Positions 55,433 to 64,000 of a DNA stretch of 64,000 bases are shown here, in pieces. Within the stretch, counting starts at the first letter, position 1. Every line of letters begins with the position of its first letter. A program made the position numbers and the translations under genes. This stretch comes from Brevibacterium sp. JSBI002 (GTDB lineage Bacteria > Actinomycetota > Actinomycetes > Actinomycetales > Brevibacteriaceae): positions 248,001 to 312,000 of the forward strand of contig NZ_CP110341.1 of the NCBI RefSeq assembly GCF_026013965.1, in the 5' to 3' direction. The notes beneath the pieces are model-generated. The model made no database searches. It saw nothing but the letters and a program-made list of their open reading frames with translations, and was not told where the DNA came from.

Positions 55433-55627
55433 ACTCCTCTGCCGGGAGGCTCGGCACCATCGCCGAGCAGTTCAGCAATTCTGCCGGACGGCTCAGCGCC
55501 GAAGGAGGCGCCGGTGCCGTACTTCGACTCTAGGCCAAAACGGGATCGAGGTGCGGGATGTGGGAGAAGAATTCTCCGGACCGAGACCTGAGCGGGTCCG
55601 CCAGGGCGCCGCCGGGGAGGTGGGTGC

Positions 55628-55987
55628 CTACACGAGGAAGCAGAACACGAGCACCGCGATGCAGACGACGAGCATTCCCAGACAATTGAGCCAGAAATCC
55701 CGACTGACATACCTCGCTCGCAGGTGAGCGGCCGCGGCGCAGAGGAAGTAGACGACGAGGCCCGCCGCGGCTGCTGCGCCGAGCCCGGGAATCCAGATCC
55801 CCGTCACCAGTCCGGCCGCGGCGAGGAACTTCACGACGGCGAGTACCCACCACCACTCCCGCGGGAAGCCGACCCCGTCGAGACAGGCGGCGATCGCCCG
55901 CGGGGGACGGAAGGTGAGCAGGCCGTCGCCGAAGACGATGACCGCGAGGACGATGACCGGCCAGACCGGTTCGGGCAGGAGCGTCAC
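55628..55987 (-). CDS. DoxX-like membrane protein
   Basis: I use the GTG at 55987, whose bases overlap the stop of the TetR gene (GTGA), giving 119 residues (TLLPEPVWPVIVLAVIVFGD). Four hydrophobic helices are apparent. FPREWWWVLAVVKFLAAAGL and GLVVYFLCAAAAHLRARYVS match DoxX-like small membrane proteins, whose roles in redox or membrane stress are poorly defined. Translational coupling suggests TetR control. Confidence 0.75.
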   Translation of the reverse strand: MTLLPEPVWPVIVLAVIVFGDGLLTFRPPRAIAACLDGVGFPREWWWVLAVVKFLAAAGLVTGIWIPGLGAAAAAGLVVYFLCAAAAHLRARYVSRDFWLNCLGMLVVCIAVLVFCFLV

Positions 55988-56637
55988 AGCGAGCTCCTGA
56001 CTCTCGTATGGAAGACGATGCTCGCGAGCATCGCCTCGACGGCGTCGTCGAGACCCATCGTCGTCGCCGCCCACCGGAAGAGGATGCCCAGGTAGGAATC
56101 GTAGAGAGCCGCGGCACTGGCCCGTGCGTGGTCCTCATTGATCCCGATCGAGACCAGTGACTCGCTCAGGCGGCTCTGCAGGTCCACTGCGAGAGCGTTG
56201 AACACCTCCGGCTCGCCCTTGACTCGCATCATCACCGCCGCATAGTCGCGGGACAGATCCTCGTGTTCGGCGAAGAATTCGAGGAAGGGCAGGAAGAGTT
56301 CGAGCAGATGACGCTGCACCGCCGAGGATGGTCGGGGCGGGCCCGTTGTTGCGCCGGCGTTCGGTTCCCGACGCGACAGGCTCGTGCGTCGCGCCGGTGG
56401 CCTGTACGTCCCGTTCTGCAGCTGCCCGATCCACTGATCGAAGCACCGGACGAGGATGACGTCCTTATCACCGACCGACATCACTCTGCCCACCGACACC
56501 TCGGCAGTTTTCGCGACTGCCCGAATGGTCGTGGCCTTGAAACCATGTTCGAGGAACAGCTCGGCGGCGGCACCGATGATCCGATCCTCGGTCTGCCGGC
56601 GCTTGCCGGACCTCAGCTGAACGTGTTCACTGACCAT
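55984..56637 (-). CDS. TetR/AcrR-family transcriptional regulator
   Basis: The 217-residue protein starts MVSEHVQLRSGKRRQTEDRI. The helix-turn-helix occupies about 14-62 (AAELFLEHGFKATTIRAVAK then TAEVSVGRVM), followed by a helical ligand-binding domain. It precedes and overlaps the DoxX-like gene, which it probably controls. Its start is 85 bp from the divergent mntH start; the metal operator at 56701 lies in between, nearer mntH. Confidence 0.88.
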   Translation of the reverse strand: MVSEHVQLRSGKRRQTEDRIIGAAAELFLEHGFKATTIRAVAKTAEVSVGRVMSVGDKDVILVRCFDQWIGQLQNGTYRPPARRTSLSRREPNAGATTGPPRPSSAVQRHLLELFLPFLEFFAEHEDLSRDYAAVMMRVKGEPEVFNALAVDLQSRLSESLVSIGINEDHARASAAALYDSYLGILFRWAATTMGLDDAVEAMLASIVFHTRVRSSL

Positions 56638-56700
56638 GCGCGAACCCTAAGCCCTTCCGTGTTCACTTTCCAGACCAAGTGTCGTGTTGCCCTCGGCGGG

Positions 56701-56722
56701 AAAGTTTATGTACCTTAACTTT
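56701..56722. promoter_or_regulatory. 22-bp palindromic operator at mntH (MntR/DtxR-like)
   Basis: Halves AAAGTTTATGT and ACCTTAACTTT form a near-palindrome that ends immediately before ATG 56723. It matches the site at 60788-60809. Shared occurrence before two metal uptake systems suggests a Mn- or Fe-sensing repressor. Confidence 0.8.
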
Positions 56723-57994
56723 ATGAACGTCGATCCCTCTGCATCGGTGGGCACCCGCGAATGGGGGCGGAAGAAGCACGGCCGGAAGAAGATCTCCACC
56801 GCAGTGCTCCTCGGCCCGGCCTTCGTCGCCGCCATCGCGTATGTCGATCCGGGCAACGTCGCGGCCAATCTCACCGCCGGTGCGGAATACGGATACCTGC
56901 TCGTCTGGGTTCTCGTGGCCGCGAACCTCATCGCCGTTCTCGTCCAATATCTGTCCTCGAAGCTCGGACTCGTCTCCGGGCAGTCGCTGCCGAGTCTGCT
57001 CGGTGATCGCCTCCGCAATAGAAGCCGCCTCGCATATTGGGGGCAGGCCGAGATCGTCGCCATCGCCACCGACCTCGCCGAAGTCATCGGTGGGGCGATC
57101 GCGCTGAAGATCCTCTTCGACTTGCCGCTCCTCCTCGGCGGAGTCATCGTCGGGGTGGTGTCGCTGTTCCTGCTGTCGATCCAATCCACCCGCGGTCAGC
57201 GTCCCTTCGAGTTCGTCATCATCGGCTTCCTGGTCATCATCGCCATCGGCTTTCTAGCAGGCCTGTTCGTCGGGGACGTGAACTGGGGACAAGCCGCAGG
57301 TGGAATCGTGCCGCGGCTCGAGGGCACGAACTCCGTGGTACTGGCCGCGAGCATGCTCGGAGCCACCGTCATGCCCCATGCGATCTACCTCCACTCGGCG
57401 CTCTCGGTCGACCGTCACCGCGACAATGCGACCACCTCGACCGGGCAGCTGCTGCGCGCCAGCCGCTGGGACGTCGTGCTCTCCCTCGTCATCGCCGGGT
57501 CCGTGAATATCGCCATGCTGCTGCTGGCCGCCGCGGCGCTGCGCGGCCAGACCGGCACCGACACCATCGAAGGTGCCCACGCGGTCGTCACGGCCAACCT
57601 CGGCGAGGTCGTCGGCCTCTTCTTCGGCATCGGACTGCTGGCCTCGGGGCTGGCCTCCAGCGCCGTCGGCTCCTATGCGGGTGCATCGATCATGCAGGGT
57701 CTGCTGCGCGTGCACATCCCGATCGTGTGGCAGCGCGCGTTCACGATGATCCCCGCACTCATCGTCCTCGCCCTCGGCGTCGACCCGACCTGGGCGCTCG
57801 TGCTCAGCCAGGTCGTGCTCAGCCTCGGCATCCCATTTGCGATGATTCCCCTGGTCAAGCTCACGAGCAGCCGCCGGGTGATGGGCGAATTCGCGAACTC
57901 CCGGTGGATCACCCTCATCGCCGCGGCCGCCTCGGCGCTCATCATCGTCCTCAACGTCATCCTCATCGTTCTGCTCGCGCTCGGCGTGGACTGA
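56723..57994 (+). CDS. mntH: Nramp-family divalent metal (Mn2+) transporter
   Basis: ATG 56723 (MNVDPSASVGTREWGRKKHG) gives 423 residues; earlier in-frame starts would run through the operator. Eleven helices can be traced. The family metal-binding motif GPAFVAAIAYVDPGNVAANL is near 37-56, and ASMLGATVMPHAIYLHSALS near 213-232 carries the second, unwound helix with the conserved M-P-H. It imports Mn2+ (or Fe2+) with protons. No ribosome binding site is visible because the operator abuts the start, so the mRNA may be leaderless. Its 3' end overlaps the convergent ABC permease gene by 32 bp. Confidence 0.94.
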   Translation: MNVDPSASVGTREWGRKKHGRKKISTAVLLGPAFVAAIAYVDPGNVAANLTAGAEYGYLLVWVLVAANLIAVLVQYLSSKLGLVSGQSLPSLLGDRLRNRSRLAYWGQAEIVAIATDLAEVIGGAIALKILFDLPLLLGGVIVGVVSLFLLSIQSTRGQRPFEFVIIGFLVIIAIGFLAGLFVGDVNWGQAAGGIVPRLEGTNSVVLAASMLGATVMPHAIYLHSALSVDRHRDNATTSTGQLLRASRWDVVLSLVIAGSVNIAMLLLAAAALRGQTGTDTIEGAHAVVTANLGEVVGLFFGIGLLASGLASSAVGSYAGASIMQGLLRVHIPIVWQRAFTMIPALIVLALGVDPTWALVLSQVVLSLGIPFAMIPLVKLTSSRRVMGEFANSRWITLIAAAASALIIVLNVILIVLLALGVD

Positions 57995-58906
57995 CCGTCG
58001 CCGAGCCGGGGCGCCTGGCTTCGGTCGACACCCGGCGGATCCGAGTATTCCCGCGCCGTCGGCGCATCGCTGCCAGGCGGCGACCGATGAGCCCGTGTCG
58101 AGGAGCGAAGAGGTAGACGAGGCCGAAGACAGTGCCTTGCGAAAGCACCACCATCCCGCCGGATGCGGTGTCGAGGTAGTAGCTCGAATAGAGACCGATC
58201 ACTGCGCACAGAATCGAGATCACCGGGGCGATGAGCAGCATCCGCTGGAACCTGTCCGTGAGCAGGTATGCGGTCGCTCCGGGCACAATGAGCATTGCCA
58301 CGACGAGCACGACCCCGACCGCCTGCAGTGCGACCACGGAGGTCAGGGCGAGCAGCCCGAGCAGCGCGGCGCCGAGGAGGCGCGGATTGATCCCCAGCGC
58401 ATGCGCATGAGTCGGGTCGAAGGCGTAGAGCGTGAAATCGCGGTTCTTGGCGGCGAGCACAAGCAGGGTGATCACCCCGAGAAGGGCCACCTGGACCAGT
58501 TCGGAACTCGAGACTCCGAGGAGGTTGCCGAAGATGATGTGGTTGAGGTCGACGTGCGAAGGGGTGACAGAGATGAGGACGAGGCCCAGGGCGAAGAGCG
58601 AGGTGAAGACGATGCCGATCGCCGCGTCCTCCTTGATCCGGCTGGTATCGCGGACGGCTCCGATGAGCCCGACTGCGAGGAATCCGAAGACCACCGCACC
58701 GAGGGCGAACGCGCGCCGACGACATAGGCGAGAACGACTCCGGGCAGTACTGCATGCGAGACGGCATCGCCCATGAGTGACCAGCCGATGAGCACCAGCC
58801 AGCAGGAGAGAACGGCGCAAACGACCGAAGCGATGAGGGTCGTCGCCAAGGCGCGGAGCATGAAGTCGAAGCCGAAGGGCTCGAGCAGGAAGTCGATGAG
58901 CGTCAT
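57963..58906 (-). pseudogene. Metal ABC transporter permease (ZnuB/MntB type) with single-base frameshift
   Basis: The first frame (58906, MTLIDFLLEPFGFDFMLRAL) has helices 1-3 with GDAVSHAVLPGVVLAYVVGA. It then loses homology, and FALGAVVFGFLAVGLIGAVR continues in a shifted frame to 57963, including HIIFGNLLGVSSSELVQVAL and GVVLVVAMLIVPGATAYLLT. The 944-nt span suggests one missing base near 58711-58717 (GCGCG tract). If real, Mn import by this ABC system is lost; mntH could compensate. If an assembly error, the intact protein has about 314 residues. Confidence 0.85.
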
Positions 58907-59766
58907 GCCGTCTCTCCTTCGATGCGGTCGGCTCGGTCGGAGTTGGGACTCTCACCGTCCCGGGGTGTCTCGCTCGCACCGGACGGGTCGAGGCCGAACG
59001 CCAGAGCGAGATTCTCCGGGCGGAGCACCTCGGCAGGAGAGGCGTGGAGAAGGACGCGGCGCATCAGGAGGATCGCCTCGTCGGCGAGTGCGGGCAGCGC
59101 ATTGAGGTCGTGAGTGGACACGAGCACCGTCGCCCCCGCCTCGGCGAGTTCCTTCAGCAGGCCGGTGATCGTCGCCTCGCTGCGTTTGTCGACGCCGGCG
59201 AAAGGCTCATCGAGGAGCAGGATCGTCGCCCCCTGCGCGAGTCCGCGGGCGACGAAGGCCCGTTTCTTCTGCCCGCCCGAGAGCTGACCGATTTGCCGGT
59301 CGGCGAACTCGGTGAGTTCGACGCGATCCAGAGCGTTCTCGACGGACTCGCGGTCGGCTCGCCGGCTCAACCGGAGTGGGCCCATGCGGCCATACCGACC
59401 CGTCATCACCACATCGCGGACCGAGAGTGGGAAGTCCCAGTCGACGTCCTCGCTCTGAGGGACGTAGCCGAGTGCTCCGGCCCTGCGGGCCTGCCGTGTC
59501 GGGCCGCCGTCGATGCTCACCTGCCCGGAGTCGGGGTCGACGATGCCCATGATCGTTTTGAACAGGGTCGACTTGCCCGAGCCGTTCATCCCGATCAGCC
59601 CGCAGATGCGTCCCCGCTCGAGCGTCAGGGAGGCGCGATCGAGAGCGAGCGTGTCCCCGTAGTGGACGGTCACCTCGTCGACGGTGATCGCCGGTGGTGC
59701 ATCGCCGGCCGGCCCGACCGTGGAGCACTTCTGTTCGGTCACGGAGGCGGCAGCTGCACCGCTCAC
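58903..59766 (-). CDS. Metal ABC transporter ATP-binding protein
   Basis: The 287-residue protein has Walker A GMNGSGKSTLFKTI near 60, signature GQLSGGQKKRAFVARGLAQG near 155, Walker B ILLLDEPFAGVD near 177 and the H-loop STHDLNALP near 212. It belongs to the Mn/Zn family of ABC ATPases. It overlaps the permease gene by four bases and is overlapped by the binding-protein gene, so all three form one operon from the operator at 60788. Confidence 0.94.
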   Translation of the reverse strand: MSGAAAASVTEQKCSTVGPAGDAPPAITVDEVTVHYGDTLALDRASLTLERGRICGLIGMNGSGKSTLFKTIMGIVDPDSGQVSIDGGPTRQARRAGALGYVPQSEDVDWDFPLSVRDVVMTGRYGRMGPLRLSRRADRESVENALDRVELTEFADRQIGQLSGGQKKRAFVARGLAQGATILLLDEPFAGVDKRSEATITGLLKELAEAGATVLVSTHDLNALPALADEAILLMRRVLLHASPAEVLRPENLALAFGLDPSGASETPRDGESPNSDRADRIEGETA

Positions 59767-60755
59767 GATTCGCTCCCGGTCAGTGCGCCGGCGATGACGT
59801 GCGCGTCGTGGCGGATGAGGTCGAGGTAAGTGGGCACGGGGCCGTCGGCCTCGGACAGCGAATCTACGTAGAGTGTGCCGCCGAATTCGGCCTCGGTGGC
59901 TTCGACGACCCGATCCATCGGCGCCTGGGAGACCGTGGATTCGCAGAAGACTGCGGGCACATCGTTGTTCTCGACGAAGTCGATCGCCGAGGTGATCTGG
60001 CCCGGTGTCGCCTGGGATTCGGCATTGACCGGCCAGATGTACTTCTCCCCCAGCCCGGCATCGCGGGCGAGGTAGGAGAACGCCCCTTCGCAGGTGACCA
60101 GTGCCCGCTGGGACTTCGGCAGCGTGGAGAGATCATCGACGAGGTCGTCCTGCACCGTCTGCAGCTGTTCGCTGTAGTCCTTCGCGTTGGCCGTGAAGTC
60201 CTCGGCATGGTCCGGGTCGAGGTCGGCGAAGGCGCGGGCGATGTTCTCGGCGTAGATCTGGACGTTGAGCGGGCTCATCCAGGCGTGCGGGTTGGGTTTT
60301 CCGGCGTAGGCGTCCTCGGTGATCGAGAGCTCGTCGATCCCCTCGCTGACGACGGCGTGAGGGACGTCGACCTCGTCGACGAACTGGGAGAACCACTGTT
60401 CGAGGTTGAGCCCGTTGTCGAGCACGAGATCGGCCTTCGCGGCTTTGCGGATGTCGCCGGGGGTGGGTTCGTAGCCGTGGATCTCGGCCCCGGCCCTCGT
60501 GATCGACTCGACCTCGAGGTGCTCGCCCGCGACATTGTCCGCAATGTCGGCGAGCACCGTGAAGGTCGTAAGCACGACCGGTTTGTCGCCGGCGTCCTCG
60601 GCTGTGGCGGTGCCGCAGGCGACCAGTCCGAGGGGCAGGGCCGCTGCCAGGGCAGCAGTGAGTGCGCGACGAGAGCGAGGGATCGGGTGCCCGGTGGTGT
60701 TTCCGGGTGCGGATGGGGCGTCGGTGGTCGTGGTGGAATTGCTGTGCTCGGACAC
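59763..60755 (-). CDS. Metal-binding lipoprotein of an ABC transporter (MntA/SitA type)
   Basis: GTG 60755 with CAAGGAG upstream gives 330 residues. After a long hydrophilic N-terminus, a signal peptide with lipobox LVACG places the lipidated Cys near residue 47. The cluster 9/A-1 fold shows VVLTTFTVLADIADNVAGEH, the metal ligands HGYEPTPGDI (His), NPHAWMSP (His), and late ESTVSQAPMDRVV and YVDSL with acidic ligand. This pattern (His, His, Glu, Asp) fits Mn/Fe-type proteins. It binds metal outside the membrane and delivers it to the ABC permease. First gene of the operon. Confidence 0.93.
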   Translation of the reverse strand: MSEHSNSTTTTDAPSAPGNTTGHPIPRSRRALTAALAAALPLGLVACGTATAEDAGDKPVVLTTFTVLADIADNVAGEHLEVESITRAGAEIHGYEPTPGDIRKAAKADLVLDNGLNLEQWFSQFVDEVDVPHAVVSEGIDELSITEDAYAGKPNPHAWMSPLNVQIYAENIARAFADLDPDHAEDFTANAKDYSEQLQTVQDDLVDDLSTLPKSQRALVTCEGAFSYLARDAGLGEKYIWPVNAESQATPGQITSAIDFVENNDVPAVFCESTVSQAPMDRVVEATEAEFGGTLYVDSLSEADGPVPTYLDLIRHDAHVIAGALTGSES

Positions 60756-60787
60756 GAGGGGCTCCTTGTTGTCGGGGGTCCCGAATA

Positions 60788-60809
60788 AAAGTTAAGGTAC
60801 GTTAACTTT
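60788..60809. promoter_or_regulatory. 22-bp palindromic operator before the metal ABC operon
   Basis: Halves AAAGTTAAGGT and ACGTTAACTTT form a palindrome with one mismatched pair, 32 bp upstream of the lipoprotein start. It is the better copy of the site at 56701. Confidence 0.82.
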
Positions 60810-60929
60810 ATGCCCTGAGCTGAGGAAAGCCAAGTCAATGGGTCCCGCCGAGGGGGCCCTTCAGTCGGAGTGGGATACCGAGCAGGCGAAGGCGTGGCAT
60901 TGGGCTCGCCTGCGTGTTCGCATGGTCGG

Positions 60930-62462
60930 TCAACCCTGCCGCAGGTCGATCGGACGAATGAGGATGCGCGGGTCCGAGCGCACCCACCACGGCTTCGGTT
61001 CGCTTGCGGCCTTCGCCGCTGCGCGCTCGGCTCGGGTGGCGTAGCGGTAGGTGAAGACACGGACTCGGATGAGCTCGGGTGCGGCACCGTCGAAGGGGTC
61101 GGGGCCCATGAGGCGGCGGATCTGCGGATCCCCGGAGCCGATCGCGTGCAGCAGCTCGGTGAACCACGTCTGCCGATAGTCGCCGAGCGCGGCGAACCAC
61201 ATGAGCCAATCCAGCCTGAGGTGATAGGGCGCGACGACCGGCCCGCGACGAAGAAGGTCTCCCGGTTTGCCCTTGAACTCGTACTCCCGCCAGCGCTCGC
61301 CGTCCCACCCTTCGACGACGATCTCGTTGCGGGTCTCGGTCATCGACCCGAAAGCGCCGTAGGCATTGCCGAGCCCGAGCCGATTGAAGCTCGCGTTCAT
61401 CAGCTGATTCGGTGAGAAGAAATTGCGCAGCGCTGGCACGTTCAACCAGGCCTGCCAAACGACGAATACGAGGACGATGATCAGCCACCAGACCGGCAGT
61501 GCTTCGACCGGGTGGGCGACGGCTGCGGGGTTGTCCACCTCGGTGCCGGTGGGATCAGCGAATTTCGAGGTGACTGAATTCCACCCCCAACCGGGGAACG
61601 GGCCGCCGACGATCCAGCGGAAGAACGTGTCGCTGATGCCGGAGCAGGCGAGCAGGATCGTCGCCCAGTTCAGCCACGCATAGTTGCCGCTGATGACGAG
61701 CGCGAGTTGGGTGATGATGATGGCGACAGCCGCGAAAGAGGCGATCGGCTGGGGCAGGAACAGTAGCCACGGGGCAGCGAGCTGGACGATATGGCTGCCC
61801 AAGGTCTCAGCCTTGTGCCACCAACCGGGCATGAGGTGTGCCCGCCGGGAGAGCGGGTTCGGCATCGGCTGGGTCTGATGGTGATAGTCCATCGCGGTGA
61901 GGTCCCGCCAAGAGCTGTCCCCGCGCATCTTGATCATTCCGGCACCGAACTCGATGCGGATGACGAACCAGCGCAGCAGCAGGATCATCGGCCACGTCGG
62001 AGCCACCTCGTGAGAGCCGAGGAAACCGATGAGGAACCCGGCTTCGAGGAGCAGCGATTCCCAACCGAAGCCGTAGAAGCGCTGCCCGATCGAGACGATC
62101 GAGAAGTACAGCGCCCACATCGCTGAGAACACCGGAATCGGCACCCACGCGGGGCCGGCTTGGGGAAGACCGATGATCGCCGAGGCGGCCAGGACCATTC
62201 CGACTACGCAGACGAGGCGCAGCCTTCGGTCCGAATAGGAAAACCGCTTCCAGCGGAAGATCGTCGGCGCCTGAAGGGCCGAGGTCAGAGCGATGAAGCG
62301 CGGAGCAGGGGTGAGTCCCCGTTCGCCGAGGAGAGCCGGGAACTGGTTGAACGCGGAGGCGAAGGCGATGAGGAAGAGCAGCGCGATACCGCGTTGGATG
62401 ATCTCGCGGGAGATCGTGTAGTCGCCGGCGGTGAGCAGAGCGACCACCTGGCTGAGGTCCAT
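60930..62462 (-). CDS. Lipase maturation factor (LMF1)-family membrane protein
   Basis: The 510-residue protein starts MDLSQVVALLTAGDYTISRE. It has several membrane helices in its first 300 residues and a soluble C-terminal domain. Family features include FYGFGWESLLLEAGFLIGFL, LLLRWFVIRIEFGAGMIKMR near 165-185, and the late NEIVVEGWDGERWREYEFKG with PYHLRLDWLMWFAALGD. In animals LMF1 is needed to mature lipases in the endoplasmic reticulum; the bacterial role is unknown. The gene starts 4 nt after the stop of the upstream membrane protein gene, so they are cotranscribed. Confidence 0.9.
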   Translation of the reverse strand: MDLSQVVALLTAGDYTISREIIQRGIALLFLIAFASAFNQFPALLGERGLTPAPRFIALTSALQAPTIFRWKRFSYSDRRLRLVCVVGMVLAASAIIGLPQAGPAWVPIPVFSAMWALYFSIVSIGQRFYGFGWESLLLEAGFLIGFLGSHEVAPTWPMILLLRWFVIRIEFGAGMIKMRGDSSWRDLTAMDYHHQTQPMPNPLSRRAHLMPGWWHKAETLGSHIVQLAAPWLLFLPQPIASFAAVAIIITQLALVISGNYAWLNWATILLACSGISDTFFRWIVGGPFPGWGWNSVTSKFADPTGTEVDNPAAVAHPVEALPVWWLIIVLVFVVWQAWLNVPALRNFFSPNQLMNASFNRLGLGNAYGAFGSMTETRNEIVVEGWDGERWREYEFKGKPGDLLRRGPVVAPYHLRLDWLMWFAALGDYRQTWFTELLHAIGSGDPQIRRLMGPDPFDGAAPELIRVRVFTYRYATRAERAAAKAASEPKPWWVRSDPRILIRPIDLRQG

Positions 62463-62465
62463 GGC

Positions 62466-63406
62466 TTAAGTATCCTCCTCCTGCGGAGGACGTCCGGTCG
62501 TGGCCAGAGAGGTCAGTGCCTCGGCGAACTTGTCTGCCTCACTCGGGTCCCCGCCGACGAGTTCCATGTCCGGGCGGTCCCGGAAATGCACCGAGGTGGT
62601 GTGCCCGGTCGGGCGGAACTTGGTGCTGGCGCCGCGCAGCTGTCTGGGATGAGCCTGGTCGAGGATGCGGACCTGTCCGGCCGGGTGGGACTGGTTCCGA
62701 TGCTGGTGGGTGCGGCCAGGAGGAGTCGCTGGTTCGTGGCGGCGAGGATCTGTCCGGCAGGGTTCTCCCTGTCGGCGAAGTGGAGCATGAGGTTCTCACC
62801 TGGGGCGAGCGTCGCCAGCAGCGACTGCAGCCGAGATTCGTGGGCGGCATCGATCCGGTTGGTGACGCGTGCACGGGTGACGGCGAACAGGCGAGCCGGG
62901 ACGAGTGCCGCCGTGGTGATGATGAGGCAGACGGCGGTCACAGCCAGGGCCGCCAGGGGCGATATGGTGAGGATGTTCGAGGCGACGACGCCGATGGTGA
63001 TGGCGAGAATCGCGATGAGCACAGAGACGATGAGGAAGACCGCCCAGAGCGTGCGGTGGAAGGCGTCGGCGATCGCTCCGAGGGCGAGGCTGAAGTTGAC
63101 CGTGGCCCACAGTCCGAAGAGCAGGGCAAAGGCCGGCAGAGGCGATGCGGTGAGATCGCCCCAGACGGTTCCGGGAATGCCGGAGTCCTTAGCGAAGGCG
63201 TGCCAGACGAATGCGGCGATGGCCGAGAAGAAGAACAGGACCAGGATCCCGATGCTCGGCGCCTGGTCCGGGTTGATGCCTCTGAGCACATGCTTGCGGA
63301 GCGGATTGATACCGGCATTGGCAAGGAAGAACGGAATCGAGGCGAAGACGGCGAACCCGATCCCGAGCACGAGTGTGGTGCTGGTGGAGCGTCTGTCCCT
63401 ATTCAT
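62466..63406 (-). pseudogene. Membrane protein with C-terminal soluble domain, single-base frameshift
   Basis: From ATG 63406 (MNRDRRSTSTTLVLGIGFAV) five or six helices run to about residue 175, then a soluble domain with LAPGENLMLHFADRENPAGQ and ATNQRLLLAAPTS, a PH-like or bacterial-PH pattern. Near 62681-62698 the frame is lost. The matching ending, QVRILDQAHPRQLRG then EADKFAEALTSLATTGRPPQ, continues in another frame to TAA 62466-62468. The 941-nt span suggests one missing base. Its ending resembles that of the next gene (63504), so the two are probably paralogues. Confidence 0.72.
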
Positions 63407-63503
63407 ACCTCCATCCTCGCAGGAACTCTGCGAACCCGGGGAGTGACGATGTTCCGGATCCGTTGCCTCGGAGTCACGGGAGAATGTGGAGTGGCGCGTC
63501 GGA

Positions 63504-64000
63504 TCAGTGAGGAAGGCGCCCCGTCCGCGCGAGGATGGTGACCGCTTCCGCGAAGCGACCGGATGCCTCCGCGGTTCCACCCATGACGCTCATTGGCTGC
63601 CGACCGTTGAACAGGACCGTGGTGACCACTAGGTCGGTATGAAGTTCCGATGCGCCCCCATTCAACTGACCGGGTTCGGCCTGTTCGAGGACGAACGTGC
63701 GCCCCGGCGCGAGGACCGAGGCACGAAAGATCCGCCGGTCAGTCAGCACCAGCATCTGCGGGTCGGCGGTGCCGCCGTTTGCACGGGCATTCGGCGCCTC
63801 GCCGAGGTAGCTGGTGAGGACCCGCTCTCCCGGCTGCAGGGCGTCCTCGGGCGGTTGACGGGTTCGACCGAATCCCCGTCGGCTTCCAGCAGGCTGCCGT
63901 TCGCCGGAGTCGTAACGGTCGACTCGCCTGATCGCCCACCATCTGAGCAGGATGAGAAGGGCCGTCGAAAGGATCAGACAGATCAACCCGAGCAGAAACG
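63504..64000 (-). CDS. Membrane-anchored protein, paralogue of the preceding gene (5' end outside window)
   Basis: The visible frame runs from the right edge (FLLGLICLILSTALLILLRW, one hydrophobic helix) to 63504, about 165 residues. A Gln/Arg/Pro-rich linker precedes a soluble domain with LQPGERVLTSYLG, LVLTDRRIFRASVL and RFAEAVTILARTGRLP. The GERVL...LTDRR pattern resembles the soluble half of the gene at 62466 and bacterial PH-like domains. Function unknown. The start may lie beyond the window; a TTG at 63986 is the only in-window candidate. Confidence 0.65.
   Translation of the reverse strand, partial: FLLGLICLILSTALLILLRWWAIRRVDRYDSGERQPAGSRRGFGRTRQPPEDALQPGERVLTSYLGEAPNARANGGTADPQMLVLTDRRIFRASVLAPGRTFVLEQAEPGQLNGGASELHTDLVVTTVLFNGRQPMSVMGGTAEASGRFAEAVTILARTGRLPH

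Overview
The window is GC-rich, densely coded chromosomal DNA from an aerobic, heterotrophic actinobacterium. The gene content (CstA next to a cory-CC-star protein and an ArsA-type ATPase, a DUF222/HNH protein, an actinobacterial-type hut cluster, and many MHS transporters, amidases and CoA enzymes) points to Micrococcales, most likely Brevibacterium or a close relative. This comes from reading the proteins; no database search was possible. I saw no rRNA or tRNA gene, CRISPR array or transposase.

Layout. 1-7.5 kb: the N-terminal part of a SNF2-type helicase gene runs off the left edge. Upstream of it lies a visibly AT-richer insert with an 1,795-residue SF1 helicase-nuclease fusion and a 53-residue small protein. 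The 5' end of the SNF2 gene occurs twice: once intact at the left junction (1484-1588) and once as a 35-codon remnant at the right junction (7361-7468). The insert is therefore flanked by a 77-bp near-perfect direct repeat. 7.5-14.6 kb: a voltage-sensor-like membrane protein, gene remnants, an SRPBCC protein, the cstA/cory-CC-star/ArsA operon, a MerR regulator, a Sm_multidrug_ex protein and a small secreted protein. 14.7-25 kb: two frameshifted genes, a DAO-family oxidoreductase, an aminotransferase, a thioesterase, lgt and a DUF222-HNH protein. 25.4-33.6 kb: a LysR regulator followed by an amide/ureide catabolic array (two MHS transporters, an M20 carbamoylase-like hydrolase, two amidases), ended by a strong hairpin. 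33.7-42.4 kb: a secreted lipase, an NCS1 permease, acyl-CoA dehydrogenase, CaiB-type CoA-transferase, thiolase (frameshifted) and a LysR regulator. 42.7-52.5 kb: histidine utilisation (hutU; then hutI, hutH, an M20 hydrolase, hutF and an IclR regulator). 52.6-64 kb: rlmC, small membrane and methyltransferase genes, a TetR/DoxX pair, a manganese-type uptake locus (mntH and an ABC system), a lipase maturation factor homologue and two related membrane proteins.

How the genes may work together. A palindrome TCCGA-RRTR-TCGGA occurs four times, always in intergenic DNA upstream of a gene start: before hutU, before hutI, before the CoA-transferase and before the NCS1 permease. This suggests one regulon, plausibly controlled by the IclR protein at the end of the hut operon. 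It joins histidine degradation to an acyl-CoA module of unknown substrate; imidazolepropionate feeding into urocanate is a testable guess. A second, 22-bp palindrome precedes both mntH and the metal-binding lipoprotein gene and looks like a metalloregulator operator. No hutG was seen; an M20 amidohydrolase occupies its place.

Caution. At least six genes carry what look like single-base frameshifts, mostly in GC-rich or homopolymer tracts. Assembly indels must be excluded before any is called a true pseudogene.
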